The notes beneath the pieces are model-generated. The model saw nothing but the letters and a program-made list of their open reading frames with translations, was not told the origin of the DNA and made no database searches. From contig NZ_VOSC01000012.1 of the NCBI RefSeq assembly GCF_007997385.1, positions 620,001 through 684,000 of the forward strand: a stretch of 64,000 bases of DNA, written 5' to 3'. Both the position numbers and the translations under genes were made by a program. This DNA is from Seonamhaeicola algicola (GTDB taxonomy: Bacteria; Bacteroidota; Bacteroidia; Flavobacteriales; Flavobacteriaceae). Position 1 is the first letter of the stretch. Each line of letters opens with the position of its first letter. Shown in pieces: positions 60,941 through 64,000 of this stretch.

Positions 60941-63900
60941 TTAAAAATAAGCTTTAAGCTGCACTGCACCTGTGTGTATGGTACTGCTTGTGGGGGTTTT
61001 TCGGCCAAAATAGCTTAAATTTAAATCTAAAAACTTAGTTATTTTTTTTTGTGCAAGCAGTGTCCATGTAAAATTTTTACCAGGTTGTAAACCTTCTAAC
61101 ATTTGGTAAGCTACGGGTGTATTTGCATTGCCATTGTATGTGTTTGAAAAATAATTAAACTCACCATTTATAGCGCTTTTAACGTTTTTAGAAAACATAA
61201 AAGAAACACCGTATTTGTGTTGCTTAAGTGTTTCAAAACTACCAATGGTGTTTTCTTTTTTTGCGTATTCATAAAACACATCAAAACTAGAATTATCATT
61301 AAATAAATATGATAATTTGGGGTTTAGGCTTTCTTCTTTAAAATTATAATTTTTGCTTGAAAAGTTTTCGCTAACACTTTCATTATTTGCTAATGTGGTT
61401 AGTGTGTTAAATAACCAATTGTTAGTTATTTTATGGTTGAAGTTTATTTGATGGCTTTTTAAATTATTTTTAATAAAACCAACCGATAGTATGTTTCGTG
61501 TTTGGTTATTTAAATAGGTGTATGATGTTGTGTAGTGTTGTTGCCCACGGTTAAAAAATAGTACATTTCTAAAGTTTAATTGTAAACCTAGTTGATCATC
61601 AGTATTATTTTCAAACGGATTTACATTAAAAGCATTGCCTTCGCGTTTCATTTTTCTATCAATTAAATAACTGGTTTGATTGTAAAAATGCGACCAAAAT
61701 TGCTGTGATTTATTTTTACTAACACGCCATTGTTGCGGGTTAATGGTTAAAGTTTGGCTTAAACGGTTTTGGTGAGTTTTTATAAATATACGGTTTGGTA
61801 AAAGCACTCTTATATACTTGCCTTGATCTTGAAACTGCGCTGTTTCAAACTCTTCTAATTCTTGTATTCCGTTTTCATTATAGTCTATCCATGTGTAGTT
61901 GCCTTGGCCAGCTTCAACTTCAACATATGTAAAATCTTGTTGTGGTAAGGTGCCCGAGTTGGTTTCAAAAACAGTATGCCATTGCACAATATTTTTAAAT
62001 AATTTTTGATTGAATTGTAGTCTTGAATTTACAGATTGCTCATTATCAACACCTGCTTCTTCACTTTTTAAATGGCGGTAATTAGCATATAATAATAAGT
62101 TGGTGTTTTTGTTTTGAATAAGTTTAGAATTTAAATAATACGTATGCGATGTGTTTACCTTTTGCAATTGGTTGTTTCTAATACTATCATTAACTCTGTT
62201 TTTATAGCCAACTTCAACAAAAACCTTACTGCTATCTCCAACGCCAACATACGTTTGGTATGATGTAAATTTTTGGCTTAAAGGTGTTAATGTGTTGGTA
62301 CTGTCTTGTTGTTTATTGTTTTCAATAGCTAATTTAGTACCAATCCAAGCTTTTTTTAAGCTGTAGGTTATAGTATTGTATGAGCGAAAAAAAGTAGATG
62401 TATTTATGTTTGAAGCGGCATTTAAGTAGCTGCTGTTTGAAGCAATTGTAAAGTTATTTAAAATAACATTAGCATTGGCAACATGCCTATTGCCTTTAAA
62501 ACCATCAGAAAAATTTAAATGCTCAAATTGGTAGTTTATAATGCCTTTTTTATGATGGTTAAATTGCACACCCGAAAATAAAAGACTTTGGTTGCCTGTA
62601 ACATTTACTGTTGTGTTATTGGTAGATGATAAATTCCAATCGCGCGAAAACTCTGGGTTATACAAGCGTTCAATGGTTTTAAAGTTTTCTTGAATGTAAT
62701 CAGTATTTGCAAAAACATGCACATTCCAAACACTATCATTTTTTGTTAATTTATGGTTTATGTTAAATTTACCGGCAAACCCGTTATTATTGTCATCATC
62801 AATATTTGAAAACAGATTTAAATCGTTTTTGCTTCCCGCTAATTCAAATGCCATTTGTGTGTTGTTGCTTGGTTTATAGCTTCCGTTTATAACAGCCAAT
62901 TGTAGTTTAGTTGGTGCTACAAGTTGCACAATAGGTTCATAATTACCTTGGCCAATGCCCACATACTCATAAATATTATTAATAGCGTTGCTGTTACTAA
63001 TAACATAGCTGCCTAAGTTGGTGCCAACTTGGGTAAATGTAACGCGGTAAAGTACATCATTGGGGTTATTTGAAAAAACAAAAGCCTCAATACCGTTAAT
63101 AAGTTCTTTTTTATATAGAATACGGTTTTCGTTAGCCGATTCTTCAATTTCTGAAGGTGCAACCATTTGCGTTCTATCATCACCTGCTGCTGATAAAATT
63201 TGTACTTGTTCTTCTGATAGATTTTGTTGTAATGGTTGGTTTTTTGCATCGTTTTCAGAATATACTGAAACGCCAATTTTCAATTTTTCATTTTCAATAC
63301 GGCCACCACCAAAGCCAACAAAGCGCGAGTAATTACGTTCGCTAAACTGATAATCAACAGTAATACGCATTTCAGAAGTAATAGGAAATGTAGCATTAAA
63401 AATAATTTCGCCAGCATTATAATCAATAATATAATCTTGGTCTTCACCACGTTTTACAGCTACGCCATTAACGTAAACGGTTTCACTACCCGAAACAATA
63501 AGTACAAAAAGCTCACCGTTTGGCCCTTGTAACTTGTAGGGGCCTTGGTTGCCCTCTTGTGCTGTAAACTGGCTACGGGTAAATTGACCACGTACTATAG
63601 CACCAGCAGCAAATAGGTTAGTTTTGGTGTTTTGGCCTTCTATATTGGCATTAATTGATAGGCCTTGTACGCGTTTTGAAAAATTTGCAAAAGTAGAATT
63701 GCTATTTTGTAAATCAATATCGCCCGCTCGTATATTCCAAGTATCACTAAATAACTCAATAAAAACTTGGTCAAACTCATCTAAACGTTGGCTATAGCCA
63801 CTTTCTTGTAAAGGTATGTTAGCATCTTGTATTGAGGCTCTAAGTGACACTTTTTCGTTTAATTTCCCTGTAATTTGTAAATCTAATTCACTATTAACTA

Positions 63901-64000
63901 CAGCATTTTGGTTGTTTCCAATGGTTACACCTCTAGAAATACTGCCCGATGTTGTTAAACCATCAAAAGGCGTAAATGTATTTTGTGTATTGGGTTGGGT
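60941..64000 (-). CDS. Large outer-membrane beta-barrel protein (5' end outside window)
   Basis: At least 1019 residues; the frame is open to the last base of the window, so the N terminus is missing (the GTG codon at 63850 is internal). It begins with GLTTSGSISRGVTIGNNQNA and LDLQITGKLNEKVSLRASI, and then FIELFSDTWNIRAGDIDLQN, followed by a beta-sandwich insertion with VSGSETVYVNGVAVKRGED and DYNAGEIIF. From there to the end alternating aromatic strands predict a large barrel, ending GAVQLKAYF. I do not recognise the family. A TonB plug is not seen. It is transcribed towards the metal efflux operon, 49 bases upstream of it. Confidence 0.7.
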   Translation of the reverse strand, partial: TQPNTQNTFTPFDGLTTSGSISRGVTIGNNQNAVVNSELDLQITGKLNEKVSLRASIQDANIPLQESGYSQRLDEFDQVFIELFSDTWNIRAGDIDLQNSNSTFANFSKRVQGLSINANIEGQNTKTNLFAAGAIVRGQFTRSQFTAQEGNQGPYKLQGPNGELFVLIVSGSETVYVNGVAVKRGEDQDYIIDYNAGEIIFNATFPITSEMRITVDYQFSERNYSRFVGFGGGRIENEKLKIGVSVYSENDAKNQPLQQNLSEEQVQILSAAGDDRTQMVAPSEIEESANENRILYKKELINGIEAFVFSNNPNDVLYRVTFTQVGTNLGSYVISNSNAINNIYEYVGIGQGNYEPIVQLVAPTKLQLAVINGSYKPSNNTQMAFELAGSKNDLNLFSNIDDDNNNGFAGKFNINHKLTKNDSVWNVHVFANTDYIQENFKTIERLYNPEFSRDWNLSSTNNTTVNVTGNQSLLFSGVQFNHHKKGIINYQFEHLNFSDGFKGNRHVANANVILNNFTIASNSSYLNAASNINTSTFFRSYNTITYSLKKAWIGTKLAIENNKQQDSTNTLTPLSQKFTSYQTYVGVGDSSKVFVEVGYKNRVNDSIRNNQLQKVNTSHTYYLNSKLIQNKNTNLLLYANYRHLKSEEAGVDNEQSVNSRLQFNQKLFKNIVQWHTVFETNSGTLPQQDFTYVEVEAGQGNYTWIDYNENGIQELEEFETAQFQDQGKYIRVLLPNRIFIKTHQNRLSQTLTINPQQWRVSKNKSQQFWSHFYNQTSYLIDRKMKREGNAFNVNPFENNTDDQLGLQLNFRNVLFFNRGQQHYTTSYTYLNNQTRNILSVGFIKNNLKSHQINFNHKITNNWLFNTLTTLANNESVSENFSSKNYNFKEESLNPKLSYLFNDNSSFDVFYEYAKKENTIGSFETLKQHKYGVSFMFSKNVKSAINGEFNYFSNTYNGNANTPVAYQMLEGLQPGKNFTWTLLAQKKITKFLDLNLSYFGRKTPTSSTIHTGAVQLKAYF

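Noticed and set aside
1-64000. CRISPR arrays, tRNA/rRNA genes, insertion sequences, prophage
   Set aside because: No regular direct repeats with spacers, no clover-leaf or rRNA-like GC-rich stretches, and no transposase or integrase motifs were found while reading the window.

Overview
The window is AT-rich chromosomal DNA from a member of the Bacteroidota, almost certainly a marine-type Flavobacteriaceae. The grounds are the protein families (TonB receptors with carboxypeptidase-like N-domains, DUF3078, DUF2480, DUF5689, choice-of-anchor B, a type IX secretion C-terminal domain, an RND pump fused to an outer-membrane factor), many short Sec or lipoprotein leaders followed by Asp/Glu/Asn-rich tails, weak Shine-Dalgarno signals, and repeated TAnnTTTG boxes upstream of genes, which is the -7 element of Bacteroidota promoters. 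I see no rRNA, tRNA, CRISPR array, insertion sequence or prophage. No gap between genes exceeds about 300 bases.

Layout. 1-3501: 3' part of uvrC and a patatin phospholipase with an outer-membrane barrel. 3645-10951: aromatic amino acid catabolism (hmgA, hppD, a DUF3108 protein, kynA), an M23 lipoprotein and pgi. 11123-23120: two TonB receptor/lipoprotein pairs interleaved with an endonuclease I lipoprotein, a small four-helix membrane protein and two endonuclease/exonuclease/phosphatase paralogues. This reads as a possible nucleic-acid or organophosphate scavenging region. 23196-28419: hflX, a class A penicillin-binding protein, a membrane protein and a DUF3078 outer-membrane protein. 28493-36219 (minus strand): the SUF iron-sulfur assembly cluster (A-type carrier, sufB, C, D, S, E, a SufT-like DUF59 protein, DUF2480) with a META lipoprotein inserted. 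36612-41053 (minus): a four-gene lipoprotein operon with an MbnH-like di-haem enzyme, its MbnP-like copper-protein partner and two predicted beta-propellers.

41165-49101: thiL, two small Cys/His proteins (a third copy lies at 36313), an alpha/beta hydrolase, a probable ACT-domain protein divergent from aspartate kinase, Xaa-Pro aminopeptidase and a secreted metalloprotease with a type IX sorting domain. 49296-52746: succinate dehydrogenase sdhCAB. 52840-54945: a carboxypeptidase-like-domain protein and an M28 peptidase. 54948-60891 (minus): a heavy-metal efflux operon made of a His-rich small protein, an RND pump fused to a TolC-like factor, and a membrane-fusion lipoprotein. 60941-64000 (minus): a large outer-membrane protein cut by the window end.

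The most interesting items are the MbnH/MbnP/propeller operon, the trio of C-x4-H/CxxC mini-proteins, the RND-TolC fusion with a complete internal signal peptide, the nuclease/TonB region, a TyrR-box-like palindrome before hmgA, and a two-copy intergenic repeat that sits inside two operons in the same orientation relative to transcription. All functional assignments come from reading motifs by eye; no database search was run.
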